Below are positions 43,202 to 56,528 of a DNA stretch of 64,000 bases, piece by piece; positions within the stretch are counted from its first letter, which is position 1; every line of letters begins with the position of its first letter. The notes beneath the pieces were generated by a model. It made no database searches. It saw nothing but the letters and a program-made list of their open reading frames with translations, and had not been told where the DNA came from. This DNA comes from Vitellaria paradoxa (lineage: Eukaryota > Streptophyta > Magnoliopsida > Ericales > Sapotaceae): NCBI GenBank assembly GCA_019916065.1, contig CM034238.1, forward strand, positions 36,919,375 to 36,983,374, given 5' to 3'. The translations under genes were made by a program, and so were the position numbers.

Positions 43202-45206
43202 GGGTAAATTACATCTAGACCCCCTAAACATTAGACTGATTACACATAGCCTCTTAAACATTTAAATCTTATACTTAAACCTCTTATTTCCAAATGTTTG
43301 TAACACTTAAGTTCATCCGTTAATTTTTTCTGTTAACTACGTTATAAAATGACAAAAATACCCCTACCCATTAGTATCCCTCATTTTCTTTCTCTTCGCA
43401 CAGCTCCCTCTCTTGCTCGCTCTCTCTTTCTCTCCCCCCTGCCCATTAGTAACCCTCATTTTCTCTCTCTCCGCACAGTTCTCTCTCATGCTCGCGCTCT
43501 CTCTCTCTCTCTTTCTCTCACAGTTAATAGAGTGTATAAATAAGGGCATCCCTGCTATACCAGATACAAAAAAAGCAACACAGAAATGGAATCTTGTGCC
43601 AGAACAACTAAACAAGGAGAAGAAGAAGAAGAAGATCAGGTCTCCGCCTTTGGATTTCAACTGGCGAGCTCGTCGATGATGCCAAAGTAGGTCTTGCCGC
43701 CCAACTCTCTGCCGCGGAGATTGCATCGCAGATGGGCGTTGCCCAGAACCCAGACGCATGGTCCGTGCTAGATCGGATGCTCTGGCTCCTGGTCAGCTCC
43801 TCCGCTCTCTCCGAGGTACCATCCGGATTTATGGATTGGTAATTGCCGCTAAGTACTATGTTCGCAACCAAAACGGAGGTTCCTCTGGCCCTTGATCTCC
43901 CTCATTCAGGATAAGGTCTTCATAGACAGTTGGGAATTACTTTGCCTTCCCCCCGCCCCTCTCTCTCTCTCTCTTTCACATGAAAAAATGATGGTGTTTG
44001 GATGAACGGAAAAGAAAAATGAAAGTGAGAAGAATAGTGGAGGAAAGTAAAATATTGCAAAAGAGGTTAAATTTATTTATTTATTTAGTTGGTTTATATA
44101 AAAATGAGAAATGTTTTTTCTAGGATAATTTATAATTGGAAAAATTGCATAAGAATAAATTTCTTAAAAAAATGTTTTATTTCTATGAGCACAAGTTTTG
44201 AAACATTAAAAAAATGAAATTAAACTAGAAATTTAGTCTAATTAAAGAAAAATATATTAAAAAATAATTAAATAGTAAAAATTAAAAATGTTAATTATTT
44301 TAAATTTTTAAATATAAGGTCTTTTTTAATTTAATTTAATTTTTCATTTGACATAGTTTTAATCATGTAATTAAAAGTAAAATTAAAATGAGACAAAAAA
44401 ATATGTAATTAAGTAATTAAGAATGTTATTAAAAATAATAAATTTTTAGATGTAATTAAAAATAATAAAATTTTAAAGGATTAATTCAATTCATTTAATG
44501 ATGGACATAATTAAAAATAACAAACTTTTAGATAAAAGTATTTGTAGAACAATCGTTTTTCAGCTATACTAAGGTGAAAAGAGTTTATTAGGTATTTCTG
44601 AAAACATAATTATATAACTTTATTGAAACATAAATAAAAGCATAAATATATTTGGTAATATAATTTTATTTATAGTTAAAAACTTTATTTAAATAAAATA
44701 TATAATTTTATTAAAAATTATAAAATTAATTGAATACACTAAAATATATTTAAATTTTATTTAATTAATTAATTTAATAAAATATATTTAAATTAATTAA
44801 TTTAATGTTATAAATATTTATTTTTAATAATAATTAGTTTTAATAAAATATAGCATTATAACTTAATTTAATAATAAATTATTATTAGATTTAATAAAAT
44901 TAATATAATTTATTAAAATATTTTAATAAAATAAACTTATTTAATAATAAAAAAAACTCTATGAGAGAGAAAGATAAGGAGAAAAAGAAAGCGCAAGTGC
45001 TGTGCATAGAGGGAGCGAGAGAATAAGAGTTACAAACGAAGTAAGGGCATTTTCGTCATTTATGATAAAGTTAACGGAAAAAATTAACGGCTGGACTTAA
45101 GTGTTACAAACATTTAAGAATAGGGGGTCTAAGTGTAAGGTTTAAATGTTCAAGAAGTTTACATGTAATTAACCTAATGTACAGGAGATCTAGGTGTAAT
45201 TTACCC
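43202..45206. mobile_element. Mutator-like element (Pack-MULE type)
   Basis: Long terminal inverted repeats of about 165 bp: GGGTAAATTACATCTAGACC at the left and, reverse complemented, GGGTAAATTACACCTAGATC at the right, both continuing through TTTGTAACACTTAAGT and CCGTTAATTTTTTC to AAATGAC. Flanks carry the 9-bp TTATTTTTT at 43192-43200 and 45207-45215. The right arm of the inverted duplication shows one TTATTTTTT at the same point without the element, an internal empty site. The interior holds an O-methyltransferase fragment and AT-rich sequence but no transposase. Confidence 0.9.
43535..43945 (+). pseudogene. Captured O-methyltransferase promoter and 5' fragment
   Basis: A TATA box (TATAAATAA, 43535-43543) is followed by ATG at 43586-43588 and MESCARTTKQ, an acidic run, FGFQLASSSMMPK, a stop, then in another frame AAQLSAAEIASQM, QNPDAWSVLDRMLWLL, and in a third frame IYGLVIAAKYYVRNQNGG and LISLIQDKVFIDSW. 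This is the N-terminal dimerisation domain of plant caffeic-acid-type O-methyltransferases. About 20 residues between LPM and LSAAEIA are missing and at least two frameshifts are present. The catalytic domain is absent. Upstream lie two copies of a CT-rich unit (about 43366-43435 and 43438-43505). Confidence 0.82.
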
Positions 45207-45215
45207 TTATTTTTT

Positions 45216-46400
45216 AAAATAAACTTTGAGATATAATTACCAAACATTTTTTCTAATTGACAAACTAACTTTTTTTGTGATTAATTTTCTAAAACAAATA
45301 ACAAATAGGGTCATAGTTATTTATTTTAAATCTATAATTAACTAAATAAAACCTTTGAGATCCTGGTTTGTTGCATTTATGAATTGTAACAATTTTATCA
45401 TCTTTAAAATTGTGTTTAACTTGTTGATATTTTGAACTAATCTCGAACAAGTTTTAATTAGTAAATTTCTAAGTAATTCGAACATTTTAATGTTCTCAAG
45501 TTAAACTTGACTACTTTTGATTATTTTACATAATTTTAAACTTTATTGGCCAAATACTATTTTTCTATTATTTCTCATGAAGATTAGGTTTATGTCTCCC
45601 TCTTTTCTTGTATTGATTTTTAACATTAGTATACTAGTAGGATTCTCACCTAACTCCTCCAACACTTCGACACTTTTGCTAAAAAAAAAAAAAAAAGCTT
45701 TATTGACCCAGATTTAAAATGAACAAGACAATAGACTATCTTAAAGCTTAAAGTAGTTTTATAATCTGCTAATCTTAACAAAACATTGTTTGTACTCATC
45801 TAATAAAATTGCATGATGAGTTATACTAATTATGATAAATAATATTAAAAGAAAAAGAGATAAATAAATTTAAAAGTAGTTTTTTTTATTTTATTGTGAT
45901 TAAAAAAAATAGAGGCTACGAATGATAAGTAAAATGTTAAATAGTAATTTGTTGATATTTATTTTTCATTTTCTTGTATTTACAAAACTATACGAGAATA
46001 ACAAAGTACATTTGAGCATATTGGAGGTAGCCTAATATTTTACATAAATGTTTATTATATCAATGGAATAAATTATTTCATCTCTTTTAGAACATGTGTA
46101 CTCTCTCAATAAATAATTAACATAAGATAGTATGACTCATACTTGTCAGCTATGTTTAATTTTCATTGATTGGACACACATGTTATAGGAATATGTGAGA
46201 ATTTCTCCATCAATGAGGTTTCAAATCATGTCATCTTAATATTGTATTAAGTCTTGGCACACACACGTTGAGGTGTGTAAATTTTTCCACTTCTTTCTTA
46301 TCTCATTTATTCAATCAATTATCATTTTTATATGCACAAGATGACATAACACCAAGTCATTTCTTTGGATCATGATCAAAGGTTGTTCTTCCTTAAAGTT
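45216..46400. other. Left-arm AT-rich sequence, no gene
   Basis: Shared with the right arm at 62780-63790. Short frames here are not conserved between the arms. No gene, LTR end or RNA was recognised. Confidence 0.5.
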
Positions 46401-46529
46401 AACTAGGTTTTTTCTTAGGTTATAACTTGGCAAGGGTTAATAAGTTCCAAATGAAGAAAGCAATTCAAATTTAGCTCAAGACACCAAACTTCAACGATGC
46501 CAACAAACATTTCCAGAAAGAGGTTTAAA

Positions 46530-49430
46530 TTGATAGCCATTAAACTTAGAAAGGTTTTTTTTTAGGATTCTCAATTTCAATAGCTCCCAAAATTAGAAAT
46601 AGTACAAATGATAAATGGGCCAACCCATTTTGGTTTTAGCTTACTAGGGAATATATGTAAATAAGAGTTATAGAGATGAACTTTCTAACCAACATAGAAG
46701 ACTTGCGAAGGATATGCTAGTCGTGACGCTTTATCATGTTAAATTCGTGACCTGAACATTTTCAAAGTCATCATTCTGAAATTCTTCCAGTTTAACCAAT
46801 TGGATTTTACATGATGGAGTCCAACATCATCAATGCTAGAACTGAATTCTTTAATCAACTAGAATGTTTTGTGTTCAAGCACAACTAAAAGATGACGAGG
46901 TTTTTCAAAAACTAACCTATAAGGTGACATCCCGAAGGTAGTTTTGTAAGTAATCTAGAAGGCTTATAAGTATCAAGAAATCTCAATAACCACTCTTTTC
47001 AATTTGGATGAATATTCTTTTCTAGGATGTCCTTAATCTCTTGGTTTGCTAATTCCACTTGACCACTAGTCTATAGATGGTAGGCAGTGCTAACTTATGT
47101 ATAACCCCATATTTGAGCATTAAGACCCTTACAAGCTAATTGCAAAAATATTTATTACCATCACTAACGATAGCAATGCGTCTACCCACAAACGCTGAGA
47201 TGGTTTAGGATGCAGGGCATACCAAATCAGGAAAAGATATTTTCATGAAAAAATTTAACCACTATCCTGCGGTCCTTGAAATTGGTGGGAATAACTTCCA
47301 TCCATTCAAACACATACCCCACACCAACCAAAATGTAAAGTGAAATTTCTCGAATCCAGCTAGATCAATAATAATGAATTCAAGAAGCACAAATAATTAC
47401 AAAGAAAGCACCAAAAAGTAACGAGAAAATATCTACTAGAGAAAAACCTCAAAACGATTTCCACTATAAAATTAGGTTATAAGATTCTACTTGAACTCTC
47501 TATGACTCTTCACACAAATTCTTTCAAGTTCTTGCTTGAATCCTCAATACACCTAGACCAAGTGAGAAAATTTTTTTGACTTCTCAAAAAGTGTGCCTTG
47601 GAATCCTCCAGGATTTACAAACTTAAGTATAAGTAGAAGAAATAAAAAGACAAATTAATTCTCTTATAAAATAATTCTCTCTCCCTAAAACTCTATAAAA
47701 TGTGCTCGCTCTCAGTTGTCTCATTTGTTATTTTACAATGAATATAGAAGCATATATTTGTAATCACTGAAGACCTAATTTGATTAGTAAATAGGATCTT
47801 TAGAAAACTCGACTGCTCGAACCATTGGGATGGCAACAGGGCAAATTAGAGGTAGATATGACAATTTCCAAATTTGAACTCCAAACTCTCCGTCCACTTT
47901 CAAGTTCACTTGAAATCTGAACAAATATTTTTTTAAAACTCCATCTCCACTCCAAATAAAGAACGGATATATCAACGGATATCCGAAAATCTAAACCGTC
48001 CATCTACCTCTAAATTCATCTTTAACTTGATACATGACTTGATTGCATATGTAACCTATTACTACCAAATAATTCATTTCCAAAACCAAGATAATATATA
48101 AACATCATCACAATAATAATTCGCTAAAGTAATAAATAAACATCTCGAAAAGTAACATTTTATCAAAGTGTCATTTTACCAACTGATACATAATAAAAAA
48201 ATTTTGAAGAACCAACATTATTCCAACTCAAAACAGCAAATACAAAATACTGTAGCCCATAACATAATTATTAATCCCAATTTCTTCAACCTCTAAAAAG
48301 CATCGGATATCAAATTCGAGGCAAATCAGGGTAAATTTAGATTGGATATCGGATTTAGGGTAGATTGAGGTAGAGGTAGTCCTACCTCCATATCTGATCT
48401 GATAGCTGATTTTTTTTTAAATCCAAATCTAATCCAATCTCCAAAAAAAAAAAAAAATTTGAATCTCACATCCATTCGACTCAGATAACGGATCGAATTC
48501 GAACAGGTCGGCGAAAATGGTTATCCCTACAAACCATCAGGTATGTTATAACTTGCCTGTGGATAACACTGAAATTTATTAATGCTCTCTGAATCTATAA
48601 GAGCTCAATTTTCATTTAGTTTTCTTCTTTCTTTGGGTTTTAAAATTATATCAGTAATATTTTAAGAAACTCAATCTTTGTCCAATGAACAAATATTGTC
48701 TTTAATTAATTTAACTCTAATTTTGTTTGGATTTGCAAAATTAGAACTTTACATAAGGGTAACCAAAAGAACTAGGGAACGATCCCACGAAATCAATGCT
48801 CCCGTAGTCAAAGACTTTAAGATTAAGAATAGGGGACAAAGGCATCATGTGGCATCTAGTAAGATTCCCCAGGCTCTAGCACCTATCACATGCTGTGCAA
48901 AAGACGTGATATCTTTAAAAAAGGTAGGCTTGTATAATCGCTCTAAATAATTTTTGCGGCAATTTTATTTGTAGAAAAATGGCTACCATAGGCCTGGGTA
49001 TGACGGAAATTAATAACATCGGGGATTTCCTAGTTGAGCATGTAAGGTCAGATCACCTGATCAACACAGTATTTAAAAAGATAAGACTCATCCTAAAAGA
49101 AAGGTTGCACATTACAAAGGAATTTCTTTTCATTCGGAGTTTTTCACTTGATAGGAAATTTACCAATGGTAAAACAATTCACTATATTGGAGAACCAGGG
49201 AGTGAAAAGATATATAATAGAAGTTACGCCGAAAAGCTTCTAGATAGGAAATGATTTTGCAATAAGTGTCTCATTAATATTCGAGCTGTCCTTAGGAAGT
49301 CAAGAGATGATCAGCAACCATGTTCTTTACCCCTTTTTTTATCTCTTATCAAGATGAAGTCCCTAAAGAAGGAAAATCCAACAGATATGACGAGCTTTGA
49401 TCTTTGGCTTAGTCAATAGATAATTTAAAG
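46530..49430 (-). pseudogene. Old Athila-like pol fragment, left arm
   Basis: Counterpart of the right-arm copy at 59780-62640. On the minus strand it includes, from 49260 leftward, the integrase zinc-finger side (decayed), and after the 1.4-kb insertion the integrase core side near 47330-46800. It is strongly degraded with many stops. The fragment lacks gag, protease and LTRs in both arms, so the pol piece was already truncated before duplication. Confidence 0.75.
47334..48753. mobile_element. 1.4-kb insertion in the left-arm pol fragment
   Basis: Ends TGTAAAGTGAAATTTC and GAACTTTACA form a short inverted repeat. It splits integrase between FGYLY and EWVEAIP. An equivalent insertion is at 60396-61768 in the right arm, so it predates the duplication. 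It contains a GAGAAAAACCTC module like those near 1270 and 22000, and an inner segment bounded by GGGATGGCAAC (47827) and GGTTATCCCTA (48520), hAT-like ends. No clear target duplicate was found. Confidence 0.6.
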
Positions 49431-49595
49431 CATAATGATTAATGAAAACAATGAATAGGGATCCCATGAGATATGAGCGAAATTTATCTAGGCCAAAAAC
49501 TATAGTGACCGATTCCTTCATGAATGGAAATTATCTAAGGGCAAGTACGTTTGGTGAATAAAAATAAAACAATAAAAAACAAAAGAAGAAAAAAA

Positions 49596-49596
49596 A

Positions 49597-49628
<32 letters not shown>

Positions 49629-49630
49629 GT
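49596..49630. repeat. (GAAA)n microsatellite
   Basis: About seven AAGA/GAAA tetramers. The right arm has TTCATTCATTCATTC at the corresponding place, a different tetramer. Confidence 0.85.
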
Positions 49631-49923
49631 TAAAAGAAAAAGAAAAACATGAATGAAATTTTGCATTTGAACCACAAAATTGGGTTCAGTGTATAACACT
49701 TCTGTCATAAAATTCACAATGGTTTAGTAAAAAATAAATAAAAAAATAAAGATTTAATAAGTCACTTGGATTTAATGAGACACCTATTAAAGAGAAGAAG
49801 AATGCTGAAGACAGTGAGGAAAATTTTGAATCAATTTAAAAAAAAAAAAAAAAACAACAGTTGAAGTGGTTTTAGATCTTTTATTTATAAAGATGTAAAA
49901 TCTTAATTTATCGATCATAACTA

Positions 49924-50470
49924 GAGTTGTGCACACATAGTGTCTTTGGTTATCATTTATCTGTGTAATTTAATTAGGAGTATAAATGTAAAATAATATG
50001 GCAGTCAAAATTTTAAATTTTTAAAAATTTTTTAATTAGCAGTAGTTTGGGTAGTTTTTAGAAGTAGTTTAGTTTAAAGTTTAAATTTAAAGGAAGATTG
50101 AAATGTGTCTTAGGAAACTAAAAAAGCTACACCAAAATTAAAGGTTCATTAATTTTTAGCCTTCACCAATACCCCTCCTTTCATCCATATAATAACTAGA
50201 GGTATGTACACACAATGTGTGTGGTTATCATTTTATTTGTGTAATTTAATTAGAAGTATAAAAGTAAAATAATGAGGTGGTTAAAAATTTAAAATTTGTA
50301 AAATGACTTAATCAAGGGTGGTTTTCTGAAGTTATTCAATATAAAAATTGAATTTAGTAAGAGGTTGAAGAGTATCTTAGGTAAAAACGTTTCACCAAAA
50401 TCTAAGCTTCAATAATTTTTAGGCTTCACTATTTGATTTCACGTATTACACCTAGTCCTTAGTTTTCTTT
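49924..50470. repeat. Diverged direct tandem repeat at the inner end of the left arm
   Basis: Copy 1 (49924-50170) and copy 2 (50200-50440) share ACTAGAG(T/G)T(G/A)TG(C/T)ACAC, GTGTAATTTAATTAG and GTATAAA(T/A)GTAAAATAAT, and end in TTCAATAATTTTTAG-like text. Only one copy, inverted, is present at 59003-59225 in the right arm. Confidence 0.75.
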
Positions 50471-50495
50471 TGTTTTCTTGGTATTCATTTGCTTT

Positions 50496-52042
50496 TGTTG
50501 TCCCAAATAGCAACACTAGATGGGGTGAATAGGGTTGCTTAAAAATTTTACAAATAAAAATTTCAACCCTAAAACAAATATGTCAAGATGAATATGAAAT
50601 GCACCAAAAAAAAATTATTCAATATTTGTGAATGAAGAGTGAGTGCTAGTGCTTGCAATAAATATAAAGAGAATGGAAGAGAAGCAAACACAATCGATTT
50701 GTAGTGGTTCGGCTTCAATGTCGCCTACGTCCACTCCCCCAAGGCCTTCCTTGAGATTTCTCCACTATTCTTTGAAGAGTTTATTACACAATAGCTTCCC
50801 AATGTGCTAGAAACATTTCCCAAGTAATTTTATCCCCAAATCACTCACACAAGTCTCTCTCAAGAAAGTCTCTTGTTTTGGTTCTAACACTTGAACCAAA
50901 ACCAAAAAGAGCTCACCCAACTCTCACAAATTAAAAGGGCTTTAAATTTCTCTTTCTTACAACAACAATGATGAGTTTAAAACTCAATCAAATCAAAAAG
51001 AAACTCTCACAAGTTAAATATGAAAGATGAAGCACAAATGTGAGAAGAAATCACTCTATGTTTGTAAAGTTAAGGAATTTCTTGTATCTCTTTGTAAGCA
51101 CTTCTTTCTTGCCTTATTCATCCTCTTGAATCTGAGTTTGAGGCTCTATTTATAGATGAAAATCTCCAAATGGCCGTTACAAAGTGAAAAGACACTTTTA
51201 CCCTTGAAAGAAATTGAATTTCGTTGCTTCCAATGCTGTCTTTTAGATTCAGATTTTCTGAGATATATTTGTGACCGTTTTTCACCCTCGGAACGTTCAA
51301 ATCTGACATTTCTTCATAGTAAAGACTTTGTAGATATATAAGTCAGCTATCACATGTCAAATCTTGAGCTTTATCCAATGGTTAGATAGTCAGATATGGC
51401 TTCTGAACCGAGACCAGCTTCTGATAGCTTTTTCTGACATTCTGAATCTATGTTTCCAGTTTAAGCTTCTGTTTCACAATGATACTTTTAGAATTAGAAG
51501 AAACTTAAACTACAAAAGTTGTAGCTTTTTGAGTCTTCTTTTCACACACCAAAAATCAAAATTTTTAAAGTTGTAGAGTATGTGTTATGTCTCAGAAACT
51601 AAGACTAGCTCTAGAATCCAGAATTAACATCTTTTCTGTAATGACTAATATTCCAACTCAGTTTTTGATATCTTAATTTCAGATCCACAAACATTTCCCT
51701 TCCGTAAAGTTGTAGATATGGAAGTCTAGTTTAATATATTAAAAGTTCATGAAAATTGAACCGTTGGATCATAAGACATCTTCTATATACTAACATGTGT
51801 CTAATTTCTCTGTTTATCCAAATTAACCTCTAGTTCAAATCTTCATCTTACTTTGATTTCTATTATTCCTAACTTTGAAATTCCTTTATTCCATCATCCA
51901 AATTATGTGAAAATATCTAAAAAATAATGTCAATCTCTTCCAACTCTATTATCTTGAATCTATCAAATGAATTGTAATATTTCATACAATGTCTATTTGA
52001 AACTTGATTGTAAAAATTTTAATTCAATGTTTGTTATCATCA
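50496..52042 (-). repeat. Candidate solo LTR, copia type, minus strand
   Basis: On the minus strand it starts TGATGATAACAAACATTG and ends GGGACAACA (TG...CA), lengths and words typical of SIRE/Maximus-like LTRs. A TATA box (plus-strand CTATTTATAG, 51146-51155) and the GTAGTGGTTCGGCTTCAATG motif (about 50700), common in copia LTRs, support this. Flanking pentamers GCTTT and AAATC do not match, so a target duplicate is missing. Confidence 0.5.
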
Positions 52043-52197
52043 AAATCAATTATAAAACTTAATTTTATAAACCTTGGGCCAATAGCTTTAATTATTAGTT
52101 TTATTTGCTTTTTAAGTATTTTGTGTTTTATTTTGTTTTGGCAGGATAAATAACCAAAGAGAGGGATTAGAGCATGTTTGGTGTGTTAATTGGAGGA
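52043..52197. other. Short spacer between two LTR-like segments
   Basis: Contains TTTATTTTGTTTTGGCAGGA, reminiscent of the start region of Athila/Tat LTRs (compare 5330-5375). Not assigned. Confidence 0.3.
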
Positions 52198-55100
52198 TGT
52201 AATGGCCCAAGCTCAAAATAGTCCAAGAAGTATTACAGCAGAAAATTTCAACTCGACACCCCTTTGATTTTTCGACTATAAATTTTAACTTAGAGGCTCA
52301 ATTGAGTTGTACAATTTACCATTGGAAAGAAGATTCATGAGCTAAAACTTTTGTTTTGATTCGTCTCCAAATTCTATTGTTTTAAAGCCCAAAAGCTGCT
52401 TGTAAAGACCTTAAAATCTTTTGTTTTTCAATTTTATATATTAATATTAAATTTTGGAATTTATAATTTTATTAGAATATTATTCAAATTTTATTTAAAA
52501 GTTTAATTTTTGATTGAATTAATTATACCTAGGTGTATTAATGTTTATATATATATATATATACATGTATATGAATATATATTATAGAAGGAAGGGGAAA
52601 TGAACCCATGGGGGAAGCTAAGAGTCACCAGGAATATTAATATATGAAGCATGCAAAAGGGTTGTTGGCTAGGAAATTGATGTCCATTTAAGATAGAGAT
52701 GGGGAGAGAACGTGAATCTAGAAAAATTGAGGTAATAAGCATGGGGAGTAATTATGAAACATGAACTGATAAGAGATGATCTTTTTTAAGTATATATATT
52801 TACTCTCTCACCCTAATTACACTCTTTTTTTTTTTATTCATTTTTGTTAGAGGCGTGTATACTCTTTATTATTATCTTTTTCATCTTTCTTTCTCCCTAT
52901 AAGTTCAAAAGAGAGATAAAAAGATTGTGTTAACCCATATTTGTTTGAATTGACATTTGAAAAATGAGCGGGATCGTAGAAAGTCTTGGAGAAACTATCG
53001 TTGGAAAGTGAAAAATAAAGAAAAAGCCCAACTTGAGTTGGTAGCTTTTTTTTTTTTTTTTCAAAGAATATACATACATTTACCAACGTATATATTTTGA
53101 GGTAGGTGGGATAGTAATTATGAGATATTTTTCTTTTATCATGCCAAATATATATATACATATATCTTGAGTGATACATGTAAGGGGCAGAATGATTAAT
53201 TGAATGCTTAATATGTATATATATGTAGATGCATATTAATAGTTTCATGCTGCTTATATATAAACTCATATTTATATGTTGTTGCTGACGGAATAAAGTT
53301 TAACAATTGGATTAGTTGGATGCGTAATATGTGTATATACATATGTAGTACATATTGATAGTTTCACTCTGTTTATACATATACACATTTATATAATGTT
53401 TGCTAGCACATATTTATATACTGTTTGATGGCATAGTGCAGCAAGGAACAAGTAATTAATAATTAAACGTATATTTATAACTCCAGTTAGGTTGTTTTGA
53501 TTTAAATCTATTTATGGTTTTGGATTGCATATAAGATGCAGGTGAGGGATGATGCCTACACACACACACCCATATATATATTTACCCATTTAATGAAGAG
53601 AAATTTGTAATAATACTTTTAAGGTTATTGGTTTGCAATAACTTAGGTTCTATTTCGTTATTATTTAATTCATGTTTATATCTCTTTATTTATTTGTTTA
53701 TTTTTATGGTTGTTCTGTCATGATTGCAAATTTTAAGGGAACTCATTATAGGAGTTGTAATGTTCCTATGTAAATTATTTAAGTATTTGTTTCTGATTAG
53801 ATTGGGACTATATATATATATATTTTGTAACTTGGACAATTGGGCATATATTTCAAAATTTAGAGGTTTAAATTTTAATTAGATGGGGAAGTATAATTTT
53901 GTGGATTATGTGAAATAAAAGCAAATTTCATAATATTTAAATAAATATTATTTTTATCAAAGATAAAAAAAAGAATTCTAAAAGATTAAATAAATACTAT
54001 TTTATTGAAAATAAATAAGAATTTTAGAGATATAGATATATCTAAAAAAATAAAAAATCTCTTATGGCTAATTAAATCTGATTGGAATGCATCATTTGAG
54101 TATGTTATTGTATGATATTATGTTGAATTTGGTTGTTATGTTACGGACATGTATATATTGGGTAGTATGAAACTTAGGCCCAAGGAAATAAGTTATTTAA
54201 TAAAACTTATAAATTAAATGGGTAAACACAAGAATCTAATTTTAACGAGAACTTGTGTATGATGTGCTATTGTTAAAGGAATTAAAATTGGAATTGATTT
54301 TTGCTATTGGGGTCATAGGGGGTACTAAAAGTATAGGTTCTAAGACCCAAAGGTCGAAAGCCTTAAGACCTGGCAGGGTGGTTTAGTATTACCAGTAGGC
54401 TAGAAATCTATGAAGCGTATATATAGCTTGTTATAGTGTATATTAATACCAGGGTTGTAGAACCGGTTTGCCTGCTAAGGTAAGATGACATGGACTAGGA
54501 TTGCAAGACCATGAGTACATTGGGACTATGGGACTAGTTGTAACCCATGATTGAGGCTTGGAGATTTTGATGAGTTCATTTAGGATTGCAGGATTAGTTG
54601 TACCCTACGACTAAGGCTTGGAGATTTATTTTGGATTTAGTTTTGTAGCCACTAACTAACCTTGTAGAGTACCTGACCTATAGTATGATATTAATATGTT
54701 AATGTTATAATGTTAATGAGGTGATGAATATTGTTAGTATGAGACTACGGGATCATGGTTAAATAATTGTCTAATTAGAATAGTATGATTAATGCGAAAA
54801 TTGTGACATTATTGTGAAGTAAAGTAAGATTTTATTTACCTAATATTAATTAAGTGTTGAACACTTGGCATGATTAAGAAATATTATTTTATAAGCACTT
54901 TTCTAAGCACAAGTGAAATTTAGTGCTTACCCTATTACAGTTGGTAATGTAAGGGTTGATGCTCGTGATGGAACAGTAGGTTAGCTAGCATTCTTAGATT
55001 ATTATAGCAGAATGATCTGTTTTACTTTGCATTAATTCCAACATTTTGACTTATAATGTAATGGAGTACTAATTTAGGCCCATATTTGTGGCATGGTTAT

Positions 55101-55264
55101 GTAACCCTTTTTTAGAGAATTTTTAAGATGTTTGTATATTCAAGAAATTGAATATTCGTTTATTTTATTTGCTTCTTCTCTGATATAGTATATTTTTCAT
55201 AGTTTGATATTTATTTGTGAGTTTTGTCCCCACGTCCCCCGGTCGTGAATTTCAGGGCGTGACA
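52198..55264 (+). repeat. Candidate solo LTR, gypsy (Tekay/Del-like), 3.07 kb
   Basis: Starts TGTAATGGCCCAAGCTC and ends GGTCGTGAATTTCAGGGCGT followed by GACA. Both the TGTAA(T/C)G(A/G)CCC start and the GGGCGTGACA end are typical of long chromovirus LTRs of the Tekay/Del type. The length fits. No coding region is inside. The flanking pentamers (GAGGA and CTGCT) do not match, so the boundaries or a clean solo-LTR origin are uncertain. The (TA)n run at 52546-52563 lies within. Confidence 0.55.
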
Positions 55265-56528
55265 CTGCTTGAAAGTTATCTTAAAATTTTATCTAGCAAT
55301 AGTAGTAAGTTTCATGTCATGTCCTGAATTTTCACAGTCCAAAGATCTAGGGGTGACTTGGAGATTTTAGTAAGTACAAAGATAAAGTGTTGCAACTTAG
55401 CTGTCATACTTCAAATTTCTTCTAAACCAAGGGTTAACCTACAATAATAAACTATAAGCCATTAGGCTAAATCATGTGGTGGAATTTCAACCGTGGAGTA
55501 CAAAAATATTAATAAAAATCAAAAATAGTGTTACAGATTCGTTTAAGCGTCTTAGCCAAGTGAGTAACACTACAAAGTAAATTACAAACAACAATTCTAA
55601 ATAGAGTCTTCAAATGTTATGCAAAAAGAAAAATAAATTGTTATTCTGGTGAGATATTCAAGAGAAATTAATCTCTCTTTATTTCATCTTCAGTAGGGAT
55701 TTGACTGCTACAATTAAAATGAGATTAATTAAACTGACACCAAGTATAAATTGTAGAGATGATTTCTATACTTTACTATAAAAAATATTAAAATACGTGT
55801 AAAATATTAAATGGTTAATTTTAAATGGTATTTAAACAAATAATTTGTAATTAAGTAACATTTAAAAAAGTAAAGTTAATTAGTGGTTAAAAGGGGCATC
55901 TAAAGAATACTAGAAAATATAAAATTAAATTTACTTAATTAAATAGTAGTTACTAATAACTCTTTTTATTTATATGAAAAGTATTAGTTGTTGTGAAAGT
56001 TCAGGGATATTAATGGAACGAAACAAAAAAATTTACCAAATTAAGATTTGGTCAAACCAAAATCTAAATACCCCTAGTATTCCCTTATATAATAGATATA
56101 GATATAATAGGTTTCAATTTAATTCAAGAAAAAAAAATATGTGGATGAGTTTTAATATAAATCCTTACAATCCCATATGGTTTCAAATTCGGAAGATGGA
56201 TGAATCCAAATTATCTTATTAGAAGTCCAACACCAACGCAAACTCTAAAAACAAAAAAATAAATAAAATAAAATAAAATCCCAAGTCCAAACTTCGGTTA
56301 AAAAAATGAGAGAGTAAAAAATTCAAGCTCAATATAAATTCAAATTATGGGAATGAAATCTATTTGTGGATGAGGTCTAATTATCCGGTGAGAAATTCAA
56401 ATCCAAGACCGATTCTGTAAGGTTAACTACATAAGAGAAAATCTACCAACAAGATTGTTTTTTTAAAAAGAACAAAGAAAATGAACGAGGCCGAACAAAG
56501 TAAATTGTTTCTACGGAAAATTGTATCC
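55265..56528. other. AT-rich stretch, nothing recognised
   Basis: No coding similarity or RNA gene. TGTCATGTCCTGAATTTTCAC near 55315 resembles the start of another gypsy LTR, but no end was found. Confidence 0.35.

Larger units (their letters stand above)
43005..50165. repeat. Left arm of a giant inverted duplication
   Basis: Reverse complement of 59003-64000 with insertions. Matched blocks include 43010-43200 with 63790-63995, 45220-45560 with 63510-63790, 45780-46330 with 62780-63290, 46400-47330 with 61770-62700, 47334-48753 with 60396-61768, 48760-49420 with 59700-60390 and 49850-50160 with 59003-59300. Sampled stretches look 85-92% identical. The 2-kb MULE at 43202-45206 is present only in this arm. 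The outer end continues to the left of 43005 and may run further. Confidence 0.93.

Noticed and set aside
43364..43871. Minus-strand frames in the MULE interior
   Set aside because: The plus strand carries recognisable O-methyltransferase text in the same DNA, so the antisense frames are shadows.
52198..55264. Long noncoding RNA gene
   Set aside because: Its ends match gypsy LTR termini better; no exon structure is visible.
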